Source of the DNA: Ignavibacteriae bacterium HGW-Ignavibacteriae-4
Lineage (GTDB): Bacteria > Bacteroidota > Ignavibacteria > Kapaibacteriales > UBA2268
Length of the DNA stretch: 64,000 bases
Direction: 5' to 3'
Assembly (NCBI GenBank): GCA_002839765.1
Contig: PGYR01000012.1
Coordinates: 1-64,000, forward strand
The position numbers were made by a program, and so were the translations under genes. Of the stretch, positions 54,365 through 61,953 are shown in pieces (the first letter of the stretch is position 1; every line of letters begins with the position of its first letter). Under the pieces are notes generated by a model that saw only the letters and a list, made by a program, of their open reading frames with translations, did no database searches and was not told the DNA's origin.

Positions 54365-54402
54365 GAAAAATAAATCTTATTTCTAAATTTATCGCTTTTT
54401 CG

Positions 54403-55089
54403 CTATTTATAACTTAGCCGTATTTCATATTCCACAGGGTCAGAAATGCCTAATTTCTCGAATGCTCGAAGACGAAGACCGCATGAGTCGCACTTGCCAC
54501 ACGCCTTTTCATTGTTCTTGTAGCAGCTCCAAGTTTTATCAAAAGGTACACCCAATTCCAATCCTTTACTTATTATCTCATCTTTCCCCATATCTATGAT
54601 AGGAGTGATTATTTTAATGTTCGTTTCTGGTTTTGTTCCCTTTTCTATTATTTTCTCGAAAGCATCGAAAAAATCGCGACGAGTATCGGGGTAACCGCTA
54701 CTATCTTCGTAAACGGCACCTATATAAAGAGCAGTCGCGCCTATTACCTCCGCCCAACTCGTAGCCATAGCCAATATATTAGCATTTCGGAATGGGACAT
54801 AACTAGACGGTATTTCATTTGAATCCAAGTTAGCATCCGTTATCTCAATTCGCTCATCAGTCAAGCTAGAGCCGCCAATCTGCGATAGGAAACGCACGTC
54901 AGTCACCATACTGCTGACCGCGCCGAAGTGATTGCATAGCTCATCGAATTGCTTTAGCTCTCGCTTCTCGGTTCTCTGTCCGTAGTTCAGGTGGAGGCAA
55001 GCAATATCGTAACCGCTTTCTTTGGCGATAGCAGCCGTCACCGCCGAATCCATACCACCACTTAGTAATACTACTGCTAGTTTTGACAT
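54403..55089 (-). CDS. queC: 7-cyano-7-deazaguanine synthase QueC
   Basis: QueC converts 7-carboxy-7-deazaguanine to preQ0 with ATP and ammonia in queuosine synthesis. The 228-residue protein has the PP-loop LLSGGMDSAVTAAIA (about 8-22), FRNANILAMATSWAE and the zinc-binding WSCYKNNEKACGKCDSCGLR near the C-terminus (four cysteines). It supplies precursor for QueA, encoded at 8074. No queD or queE is adjacent. No preQ1 riboswitch was recognised in the 121 bp upstream. Confidence 0.96.
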   Translation of the reverse strand: MSKLAVVLLSGGMDSAVTAAIAKESGYDIACLHLNYGQRTEKRELKQFDELCNHFGAVSSMVTDVRFLSQIGGSSLTDERIEITDANLDSNEIPSSYVPFRNANILAMATSWAEVIGATALYIGAVYEDSSGYPDTRRDFFDAFEKIIEKGTKPETNIKIITPIIDMGKDEIISKGLELGVPFDKTWSCYKNNEKACGKCDSCGLRLRAFEKLGISDPVEYEIRLSYK

Positions 55090-55210
55090 TTCAAGTAATT
55101 GTTGTTCTTAAAAATGCAAATTAAATAAAAGTGGGGAGAAAAGTAACGCTGAGGTTATATTCCAAATAAATAACAGAGCCGTAAGAAATAAAAATTGCCA
55201 ATTAAATATT

Positions 55211-56455
55211 CTATTCTTTCACTATCTTTTTTCTAAACGTCATACCATCTATCGTTTTCAAATCTATAAAATATGAACCGGTATGTAAAGTTTTTAAATC
55301 AATTAGAAATGGGGCAGATTGAAGGTTATTTCTTTCCATTACTGATTTCCCTTCTATATCTATTATCTGGAATCCATTTACTATTATTGACTCATCTATT
55401 TCAATAGTTATATTATCTTTTGAGGGGTTCGGATATACATTTATAAACTCTGAGTAGCTTTCTTCTACACTTGTCTCTGGGTTACGTGTGTACTTATATA
55501 AACCATCACCATTATCTGTGATTGCCCAAATATTACCAAACTTATTAAATAGAAAATCTGTAATTACATAAGGCCCGGCTCCACCAGAAGTATCTGCATC
55601 CAAATTTAAAGTATCCCAAACAACCCCATCAAAGTGAAGTAAACTTAAACCAGCCGTAGCCCAAATATCCCCTTTTTCATCGACACGAATTTGAGCTATT
55701 GTTCCATCCAAAGTTGTTTTCTCTATATCGAAAACAGTCCACTCATCTTTCAACTTGTTGAATTTAGCAATTCTAGAATCTTTAGTCCCTAACCATAGAT
55801 TATTAAGACTATCAACTGCCAAACTTGCAATTCGATTTGAAGGTATATCAGAGTTTTTTGTACTGTAATAAGTTAATTTTGAATTATAAAAGCTTACTAA
55901 ACCTTCGGTTTCAGTACCCAACCAAATTTCATCTTTTTTATCCATCTCCACACAATTAACATCACTAAACCCAGCAATATCTGGTGCATGTGGCACCTCT
56001 ATCCAATTGTCATTTACAAGATATTTTGCGAAACGACTAGTAGCAAACCAGGGTCTATTTTCATAGTCAAATTCTATGTCAGAGGCACAAGAATGACTTA
56101 CCTGACCTTCTTCATTTTCATATAATTTCCATTTTACACCATCAAAACTAAAGGCAATATATCCAAGACCTGATCCTGACCATAATAAATCATTTTCATC
56201 TACTGCCAATGCACAAATGTCATTTGTTGGTATATCAGAATTTAGAGTGTCGTATATAAGCCATTCACTAGACCCATCGTATTTTGCTAAACCTTCAAAA
56301 GTACTCATCCATATATTATTCTTGGAATCAAGTGCTAACCTATATACTAAATTATCTGGAATATCTGAGTTCCCAGTATTATAGTTTAACCATTGTGAAA
56401 TTAAAGGTAAATTAATTATAAGAAATAAAATCAAGGTTAGTTTGCTTACTTTCAT
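55211..56455 (-). CDS. Secreted propeller-type protein with T9SS sorting domain
   Basis: This 414-residue protein has a signal peptide (LTLILFLIINLPLISQW). Blade-like repeats such as LALDSKNNIWMSTFEGLAKYDG, LAVDENDLLWSGSGLGYIAF, LAVDSLNNLWLGTKDSRIAKF and IRVDEKGDIWATAGLSLLHFDG recur every ~45 residues, the two-component-regulator propeller pattern. The C-terminal ~75 residues (VYPNPSKDNITIEIDES to MTFRKKIVKE) are a T9SS type A domain. It shares this plan with the protein at 14343-15542. The repeats containing NSDIP-[ST]-N are notably similar to one another (YNTGNSDIPDN, YDTLNSDIPTN, YSTKNSDIPSN). Confidence 0.82.
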   Translation of the reverse strand: MKVSKLTLILFLIINLPLISQWLNYNTGNSDIPDNLVYRLALDSKNNIWMSTFEGLAKYDGSSEWLIYDTLNSDIPTNDICALAVDENDLLWSGSGLGYIAFSFDGVKWKLYENEEGQVSHSCASDIEFDYENRPWFATSRFAKYLVNDNWIEVPHAPDIAGFSDVNCVEMDKKDEIWLGTETEGLVSFYNSKLTYYSTKNSDIPSNRIASLAVDSLNNLWLGTKDSRIAKFNKLKDEWTVFDIEKTTLDGTIAQIRVDEKGDIWATAGLSLLHFDGVVWDTLNLDADTSGGAGPYVITDFLFNKFGNIWAITDNGDGLYKYTRNPETSVEESYSEFINVYPNPSKDNITIEIDESIIVNGFQIIDIEGKSVMERNNLQSAPFLIDLKTLHTGSYFIDLKTIDGMTFRKKIVKE

Positions 56456-56560
56456 TTTAATTTCGTTTTTAGTGTTAAAAGTTATTCTAAATATAATAAA
56501 AAAAGAGGTTGAAATGAAAGTATATGTGATGAATCTACCTATTTAAGCAATCTTCTAAAC

Positions 56561-57223
56561 CTACACAGCAGTAAAATAGTCGTGGGCAGTATCTTGATGG
56601 ATTTGTAGCACTCCTGCTCTCATCATACGTATCATTAGCCGTTCTGCTCGGCGGCGTGATATATTCACTAGCTTAGCGAAATCGTTCACTGTTGCTCTTT
56701 CGTTTTTCTCCAGATATTCGAATAGTGCCTTTTCGTTACGACCGATTACTATCTTTACTCCGTCATCTTCCGTATAGCTATCATCTTTATTTAAAAATCG
56801 TAGTGCTCTAGCCATTTCGCTGCTCGCCATCACAGATTTTTCGCCTACTCGGATGTAAGCTCTCTTTATAGTTTGGCCTTGTTCGTTTTTGGTAAGTAGG
56901 TTGATGGGTTTGTTCGTGCTTTCTTCTATTTCGGCAACTACTAGCTCTAGTCCCATTATGTTGACGTGCGTTATTAGAGGGGTGATTGGTGGCTCCAAAT
57001 CAAACTCGCATGCCGTTCTTATTATCTCTGCTTCGGTCTTCTCGCTCATTACTCCGCATATAGTAGCATCATCATCTACCCCAACTATTAGCACTCCGCC
57101 CTTTGTATTGGCGAAGGCGCATAGCTCCTTGGCTATTTTGTGGGTTTCTGTTAGTTTTCTTTTGAACTCCACTGTTGAGGTTTCACCACCCTCTATCAGT
57201 CGTTTGAGTTTCTTTTTATTCAT
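56561..57223 (-). CDS. AlbA_2 (Schlafen-type) domain protein with C-terminal helix-turn-helix
   Basis: This 220-residue cytoplasmic protein has an N-terminal AlbA_2 domain: ETSTVEFKRKLTETHKIAKELCAFANTKGGVLIVGVDDDATICGV (about 14-57). Members are putative nucleic-acid or ATP-binding regulators. Residues ~165-215 form a winged helix-turn-helix (ALFEYLEKNERATVNDFAKLVNISRRRAERLMIRMM). It is thus likely a DNA-binding regulator, with no obvious target beside it. It is downstream of def on the same strand after a 47-bp gap. Confidence 0.82.
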   Translation of the reverse strand: MNKKKLKRLIEGGETSTVEFKRKLTETHKIAKELCAFANTKGGVLIVGVDDDATICGVMSEKTEAEIIRTACEFDLEPPITPLITHVNIMGLELVVAEIEESTNKPINLLTKNEQGQTIKRAYIRVGEKSVMASSEMARALRFLNKDDSYTEDDGVKIVIGRNEKALFEYLEKNERATVNDFAKLVNISRRRAERLMIRMMRAGVLQIHQDTAHDYFTAV

Positions 57224-57270
57224 CTTCGCGTTGCGTCTTGTTATTTTCTATTAGAACAATTAGGAAGCAA

Positions 57271-57864
57271 TTATATTTTACTTTTCTTGCTTTCCGTTGG
57301 CTCGTACTCGGTTCCGTCTGGGTTTATCATAGGGTAGAAAGTATCTAGCTCTCCCCTTTTTATTTTGTTCAATTTTTTCTTACCCAGTGCTCTTTTGATT
57401 TGAGTTATTCTATCAAAAAATAGGATTCCTTTTAGGTGATCATATTCATGTTGTATAACCCTAGCTAATATATCATCAGCTTCCAAAGTATGTAGCTTCA
57501 TATCTACATCGGTGTATTGCACTTGTACAGCTGCAGGTCTATCCACGTCCTCATAGTACTTCGGAATACTCAAGCACCCCTCTTGATAAGTAGTAATCTC
57601 ATCATCGAACGAAAGGATGATCGGGTTAATCATAACTATTGGAGTATATTTCGATTTATCTTCATCACCAGTATTAATATCCACTGTATAGATAGCTCGC
57701 CTGTCGCCGACTTGGTTAGCAGCTAGACCAATACCGTCGGCATTGTACATAGTAGCCAGCATATTGTCAGTAAAATCTTTCAGTTCTTGGTCGAATTTCT
57801 CTACCGTTTGAGCTTTTTCCCTTAATATTGGGTGAAAACAATTATATATTCTTAAAATTGACAT
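57271..57864 (-). CDS. def: Peptide deformylase
   Basis: Def removes the N-formyl group from nascent proteins. The 197-residue metalloenzyme has its three motifs: GIGLAANQVG (about 43-52), EGCLSIPKYYEDV with the metal-binding cysteine (about 94-106) and QHEYDHLKG with the two metal histidines and catalytic glutamate (about 138-146). It has a lysine-rich C-terminal tail (EPTESKKSKI). It is divergent from murD and followed by the AlbA_2 gene. Confidence 0.97.
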   Translation of the reverse strand: MSILRIYNCFHPILREKAQTVEKFDQELKDFTDNMLATMYNADGIGLAANQVGDRRAIYTVDINTGDEDKSKYTPIVMINPIILSFDDEITTYQEGCLSIPKYYEDVDRPAAVQVQYTDVDMKLHTLEADDILARVIQHEYDHLKGILFFDRITQIKRALGKKKLNKIKRGELDTFYPMINPDGTEYEPTESKKSKI

Positions 57865-57934
57865 ATAAATACTTAAAATACATTCGTAAATTGTAAAAAA
57901 ATAAAGTTCAATATAAAAAAGTAAGACGATTAAA

Positions 57935-59314
57935 ATGAAGATATTAGTTATTGGTTCTGGAAAAAGTGGTTTATCGGCAGCATTATTGGCTATTAGAAAG
58001 GGACACAGCGTGTTTTTGTCAGAGTTGAACTCGAGTGCTGAAACCCCAGAACTAACAGAAAAATTGATAGAAAAAGGAATTGGCTACGAATTTGGGAAAA
58101 ATAGTCTCGATAATCTAAGTCAATACGATTTATGTATTTCCTCTCCGGGTGTACCACCAAACGCTCCTATTATATTAGAGCTAGAAAAACTAAATATCAA
58201 GATAATATCCGAAATAGAGTACGCATACCTTAATTTATCGGCAAAAGTTCAGATAATAGGAATAACTGGAACTAACGGAAAAACAACGACTGCTACTCTG
58301 ATGGCTCATATTATCGCTCATTCGGGTAGAAGTGTAAAACTAGTTGGCAATGTCGGATTACCAATGGCGGAAGTTGCTGACTCCGTAACCGAAGATGATA
58401 TACTAGTAGTGGAGCTGTCGAGTTACCAACTGGATAGGATAGATACGTTCCGTCCTGATGTAGCAGTTATTATGAATATAACTGAAGATCATTTGTCGTA
58501 TCATGGTAGTTATGAACAATATACGAATGCAAAGTGGAAAATTACTTCCAACCAAATTGCCGAGAATTTATTAGTTTTGAATTGTGACGATGAGATTTTA
58601 AATTCAATTCTTGAAAAAAAGCCGCAAGTTTCTGGTGGGGAAATATTGGAAACTAAGGCGAAAATTGGATTTATTTCATTAGATAGCAGCAAAATAAATA
58701 CTATGGGGGTTTCCCAAGAAAACGGGAACATAGTATATCGTACACAGCAGCAAAAAGAGGAAATAATGCCGACTAGTTATGTGCCACTATATGGTGAGCA
58801 TAATCTATATAATACATTCGCGACAGTAATAGCAGCGAAGTACCTACAAATAAGAAACGAAGACATCAGAGATGCAGTTGCTTCTTTCAAAGGTGTGGAA
58901 CACCGATTGGAAGTAGTGCGCGATTTGCACGGTGTACGTTTTATCAACGATTCTAAAGCAACGAATGTAAACTCTTCTTGGTATGCATTGAATTCATTCG
59001 AAGACAATATAGTTTGGATAGCAGGTGGTTTGCTTTCTGCTAACGACTATAGTGTACTAAGTGAATTAGTAGAAAATAAAGTCAAGTACTTGATTTGCTT
59101 CGGTGAAGAAAAGAACAGATTGTTCGACAAATTCTCAGGCAAAGTAAAATGCTTTTTAGCTAATAATCTGATAGAAGCAACACAGGAAGCCGCTGTAGCA
59201 GCCAAATCTGGCGATACAGTTTTGCTTTCTCCTGCTTGCAAGAGCTTTGATGAATTCGTGAATTTCGAACATCGTGGCGATGTATTCAAACAAGTAGTAA
59301 ATAGCTTTGTATAG
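57935..59314 (+). CDS. murD: UDP-N-acetylmuramoylalanine--D-glutamate ligase
   Basis: MurD adds D-glutamate to the peptidoglycan precursor UDP-MurNAc-L-Ala in the cytoplasm. The 459-residue protein has an N-terminal Rossmann domain (VIGSGKSGLSAALLA), the ATP-binding loop GITGTNGKTTTATLMAH (about 110-126), ELSSYQLDRI, NITEDHLSYHGSYEQYTNAKWKI and FINDSKATNVNSSWYAL in the C-terminal domain, which are all MurD hallmarks. The stop codon overlaps the GTG start of ftsW by one base. Only these two genes of the dcw cluster are here. Confidence 0.97.
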   Translation: MKILVIGSGKSGLSAALLAIRKGHSVFLSELNSSAETPELTEKLIEKGIGYEFGKNSLDNLSQYDLCISSPGVPPNAPIILELEKLNIKIISEIEYAYLNLSAKVQIIGITGTNGKTTTATLMAHIIAHSGRSVKLVGNVGLPMAEVADSVTEDDILVVELSSYQLDRIDTFRPDVAVIMNITEDHLSYHGSYEQYTNAKWKITSNQIAENLLVLNCDDEILNSILEKKPQVSGGEILETKAKIGFISLDSSKINTMGVSQENGNIVYRTQQQKEEIMPTSYVPLYGEHNLYNTFATVIAAKYLQIRNEDIRDAVASFKGVEHRLEVVRDLHGVRFINDSKATNVNSSWYALNSFEDNIVWIAGGLLSANDYSVLSELVENKVKYLICFGEEKNRLFDKFSGKVKCFLANNLIEATQEAAVAAKSGDTVLLSPACKSFDEFVNFEHRGDVFKQVVNSFV

Positions 59315-60444
59315 TGGAAACAACAACACAGAAAAATAGAATAGATTGGTACCTATTTATTTCGATTATAGCCCTGATGCTATTCAGTTTGGCTGTGGTT
59401 TACACTGCGTCTTCTACTATTTCTGAATTAAAAACTGGTTCGACTGAAACACTATTCCTAAGCCATTTGGGTAAGATAGTTATCGGTATATTAGCTATGA
59501 TTGTTGTCTCTGGAATAGATTACAACAAATATAAACGCTTTACGAAGCCAGCTCTCTTCTTTGGGATATTACTCCTCGTCTTCGTGTTGGTCGGTGGTTC
59601 TTCTGCCAAAGGTGCATCAAGATGGATAAGCATAGGTGGAGTAAGTATTCAACCCTCTGAGTTTGCGAAGTTTGCGATGATATTCCACTTTGCGGCTATG
59701 CTCGAGAAAAAGCAGGAAGTAATAAAAGACTTCGAAAGCGGGTTCGTACCATTTATAGTATGGACGCTCGTTATCTGCATTCTCATAGCTTTGCAACCTA
59801 ACTTCTCTACAATGATAGTAATTTTTATGATTTCATTCGCAATGATGTTCATAGGTAATGTTAACCTACTCTATCTAATATATACTGGAATAATAGGCGT
59901 AGTATTAGCCGGAGTTTATGCTGTATCCGCCCCTTATAGAATGGCACGTATCCAAGCATATTTGGGCGGTGACGAAGCTGGCGGAGAAGCTGTATCATAC
60001 CAACTAAAACAAGCACTAATAGCTATTGGAAATGGTGGAGTCTCTGGAGTTGGTGTGGGTCAATCTCGCCAAAGCCACATGTTCCTACCAGAATCCTATG
60101 GAGATTTTATATTCTCTATAATAGGTGAAGAATTCGGGTTTATAGGACTCTTCTTCGTAATCGCTATATTTGGCTTTATCTTTTACCGAGGTATGCAAAT
60201 AGCAAGAAAAGCACCTAACGCTTTTGGCTATTTCTTATCAGTAGGAATAGTGGTAACATTCTCAATCTACGTATTCGTAAATGCTGGTGTTAATACTGGT
60301 TTACTTCCTACTACTGGGCTACCACTACCCTTCATATCATTCGGTGGTACAGCCATCATCATCTACTCTATCGCAATCGGTGTGTTGCTTAATATCTCCA
60401 AACAAGCCGGAGTATATACTCGCGAAAAGTCATTTCTGGATTAA
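59314..60444 (+). CDS. ftsW: Peptidoglycan glycosyltransferase FtsW (SEDS family)
   Basis: This 376-residue polytopic membrane protein of the SEDS family polymerises septal peptidoglycan with its partner penicillin-binding protein. About ten membrane segments are seen. SSAKGASRWISIGGVSIQPSEFAKFAMI (about 93-120) and the C-terminal NTGLLPTTGLPLPFISFGGTAII (about 325-347) are SEDS signatures. Assignment as FtsW rather than RodA rests on the fused neighbourhood with murD. It starts with GTG, whose G is the last base of the murD stop (TAGTG), so translation is coupled. Confidence 0.94.
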   Translation: METTTQKNRIDWYLFISIIALMLFSLAVVYTASSTISELKTGSTETLFLSHLGKIVIGILAMIVVSGIDYNKYKRFTKPALFFGILLLVFVLVGGSSAKGASRWISIGGVSIQPSEFAKFAMIFHFAAMLEKKQEVIKDFESGFVPFIVWTLVICILIALQPNFSTMIVIFMISFAMMFIGNVNLLYLIYTGIIGVVLAGVYAVSAPYRMARIQAYLGGDEAGGEAVSYQLKQALIAIGNGGVSGVGVGQSRQSHMFLPESYGDFIFSIIGEEFGFIGLFFVIAIFGFIFYRGMQIARKAPNAFGYFLSVGIVVTFSIYVFVNAGVNTGLLPTTGLPLPFISFGGTAIIIYSIAIGVLLNISKQAGVYTREKSFLD

Positions 60445-60541
60445 TGTTTCACTAAGGGAAACTTCTCGATTTAGAACAGGATTGCAAGAAGGATAGGATA
60501 TTTATGATGAAATGTAGAAACGTATCGCTTTATCATCTGAA

Positions 60542-60817
60542 TTACTTCATTTTCTTTTTAGCAAACTCATATATTAGTATTATAAGATAAGTAATTGCAA
60601 AAATAATAAATAAGTCGCTTATAAATGGCATTAATCCAAACCCAATCTTTATATCTTGAATGGTTTTACCCACATAATCTGTATAGAAAGTAAAAGGGAA
60701 ACCTACATTTAGAGATCCATCAGATTCTAAATTATTTTCTAAAGTGATTAAAGTTATTACACCCCATACAATTACCATAATAAGGAACACTTTTAATATT
60801 CTAGTTGATTTATCCAT
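60542..60817 (-). CDS. Small two-helix membrane protein of unknown function
   Basis: This 91-residue protein has membrane segments at about 8-25 and 65-85, with a 40-residue loop (ENNLESDGSLNVGFPFTFYTDYVGKTIQDIKIG) likely outside. It ends with a basic tail KKKMK. No family was recognised. It is downstream of the small lipoprotein gene on the same strand, 74 bp apart. The pair may be a little envelope unit. Confidence 0.55.
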   Translation of the reverse strand: MDKSTRILKVFLIMVIVWGVITLITLENNLESDGSLNVGFPFTFYTDYVGKTIQDIKIGFGLMPFISDLFIIFAITYLIILIYEFAKKKMK

Positions 60818-60891
60818 TTTTTTAATAGACTATTTTTTAAAAAAATTACTAAGATTAAATATGGAACACAATTAAATTATCTTATTTCAAA

Positions 60892-61389
60892 TTAATAGCT
60901 AAGTTCTAACCTATTTAAAATAATCTTATTTCTATAATTAATACTATCAAGGAATATTTTTAGTTTATTTGTATCACGAACTTCTGTTAAAGTAGTCATT
61001 CTATCATGTTTTATCAAACTATCTTCTCTATGTAATATATCAACTACATTATGAACTCCTATACCACCTTGCTTATAGCATAGAATCCATAAGCTGTCAT
61101 TTGTAAGTATAAAATATAATAGTTTATCGTATTCTATACTACTAATTTTTGAGTCTGAAAAACTTAAATTTTCGGTATCATATTCATCGGTAATCGAATT
61201 CGGGGTAAACAAACTATCATAGATGAAAGAAGGGATACTATTCACTCTATTTGAATATTTAAGCTCTGGTTGAAAATAGTAATCTTGCTTTATATGATAC
61301 TTTTTTTCATTACCATTTTTATTATCCTGAAAATCATTATTACTACATGATAGTAATAATAGCAAAAATAATAAATGCGACTTTTTCAT
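60892..61389 (-). CDS. Small lipoprotein of unknown function
   Basis: The preferred start at 61389 (MKKSHLLFLLLLLSCSNND) gives a classical lipoprotein signal peptide; the ORF-track start at 61422 adds 11 residues (MRKYNYRIEFR) that would spoil it. The mature part, about 150 residues, is polar and rich in D, N and Y, without a recognised domain. Its 3' end (attaatagctaa ... ttatttctataatt) is echoed just upstream of the gene at about 61421-61467, suggesting a remnant of a duplicated copy. Confidence 0.55.
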   Translation of the reverse strand: MKKSHLLFLLLLLSCSNNDFQDNKNGNEKKYHIKQDYYFQPELKYSNRVNSIPSFIYDSLFTPNSITDEYDTENLSFSDSKISSIEYDKLLYFILTNDSLWILCYKQGGIGVHNVVDILHREDSLIKHDRMTTLTEVRDTNKLKIFLDSINYRNKIILNRLELSY

Positions 61390-61732
61390 TCGGAACTCTA
61401 TTCTATAATTATATTTTCTCATTAATAGCTAACCACTTATCTCTCAAAATAGAGTTATTTCTATAATTTTACAAATCTTGGAGCTTTATAAGTAGTTATA
61501 ATATCTTTAATGAATATAGAAGACAATGGAATTTCCCTGGATCCTTCACTCCGTTCCGCTTCGTTCAGGATGACTGGGTTTACTAGGGGTTGATGGATTT
61601 GAGATGCATTCAATTCATCGCCCTTCCTACTACGTCACTCAGAGCGGAATGAAATGAAGCGCTTGTGCTGAGCGTCGTCTATGTAAAGAGTCTAGGAATA
61701 AAAAATCTCAATTAAAGTCACAAATTGGATTT
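61390..61732. repeat. Gene-free region with extragenic repeat, locus D
   Basis: No gene is supported. The left part (to about 61470) contains a short relative of the lipoprotein gene 3' end. From about 61531 to 61696 the sequence is repeat-like and GC-richer: CTGGATCCTTCACTCC and CGCTTCGTTCAGGATGAC form a broken dyad (GGATCCT/AGGAT), and GTGCTGAGCGTCGTC (61665-61679) repeats a piece of locus B with one base missing or changed. It separates the chromosomal genes on the left from the mercury-type operon. Confidence 0.55.
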
Positions 61733-61927
61733 TTAACAACAACTTTTTTTAGCTTGGATAGACGGACAATCCACTGAGCCATAAGAACAATAAACACAAC
61801 AATCCCCATCCTTTGGTTTTAGAACGGTTTTACAATTCTCACATTCGTAAAAGAATTGACATGCTTCCGTTGGCATTTCTTCTATTTTTTTATATCCACA
61901 TTTAGGACAAGTTATTTCAGATTTCAT
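61733..61927 (-). CDS. GDCCVxC domain-containing small cysteine-rich protein
   Basis: This protein of 64 residues (68 in the ORF track, start MEIKMKSE; MKSEITCPKCG preferred) contains CPKCG (C7, C10), C23, CENC (C29, C32), the signature GDCCVYCSYGSVDCP (C43, C44, C47, C54) and a terminal CC. This is the small protein often encoded in mercury-resistance operons, with selenocysteine versions in some organisms. Its role is unknown; metal binding is likely from the cysteines. It follows the flavoprotein gene after about 26 bp as last gene of the operon. Confidence 0.85.
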   Translation of the reverse strand: MKSEITCPKCGYKKIEEMPTEACQFFYECENCKTVLKPKDGDCCVYCSYGSVDCPSIQAKKSCC

Positions 61928-61953
61928 TTTAATTTCCATTTATTTATAATTAA

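Noticed and set aside
55090-55210. preQ1 riboswitch before queC
   Set aside because: No convincing small pseudoknot pattern was found by eye; a covariance-model search would be needed to claim it.
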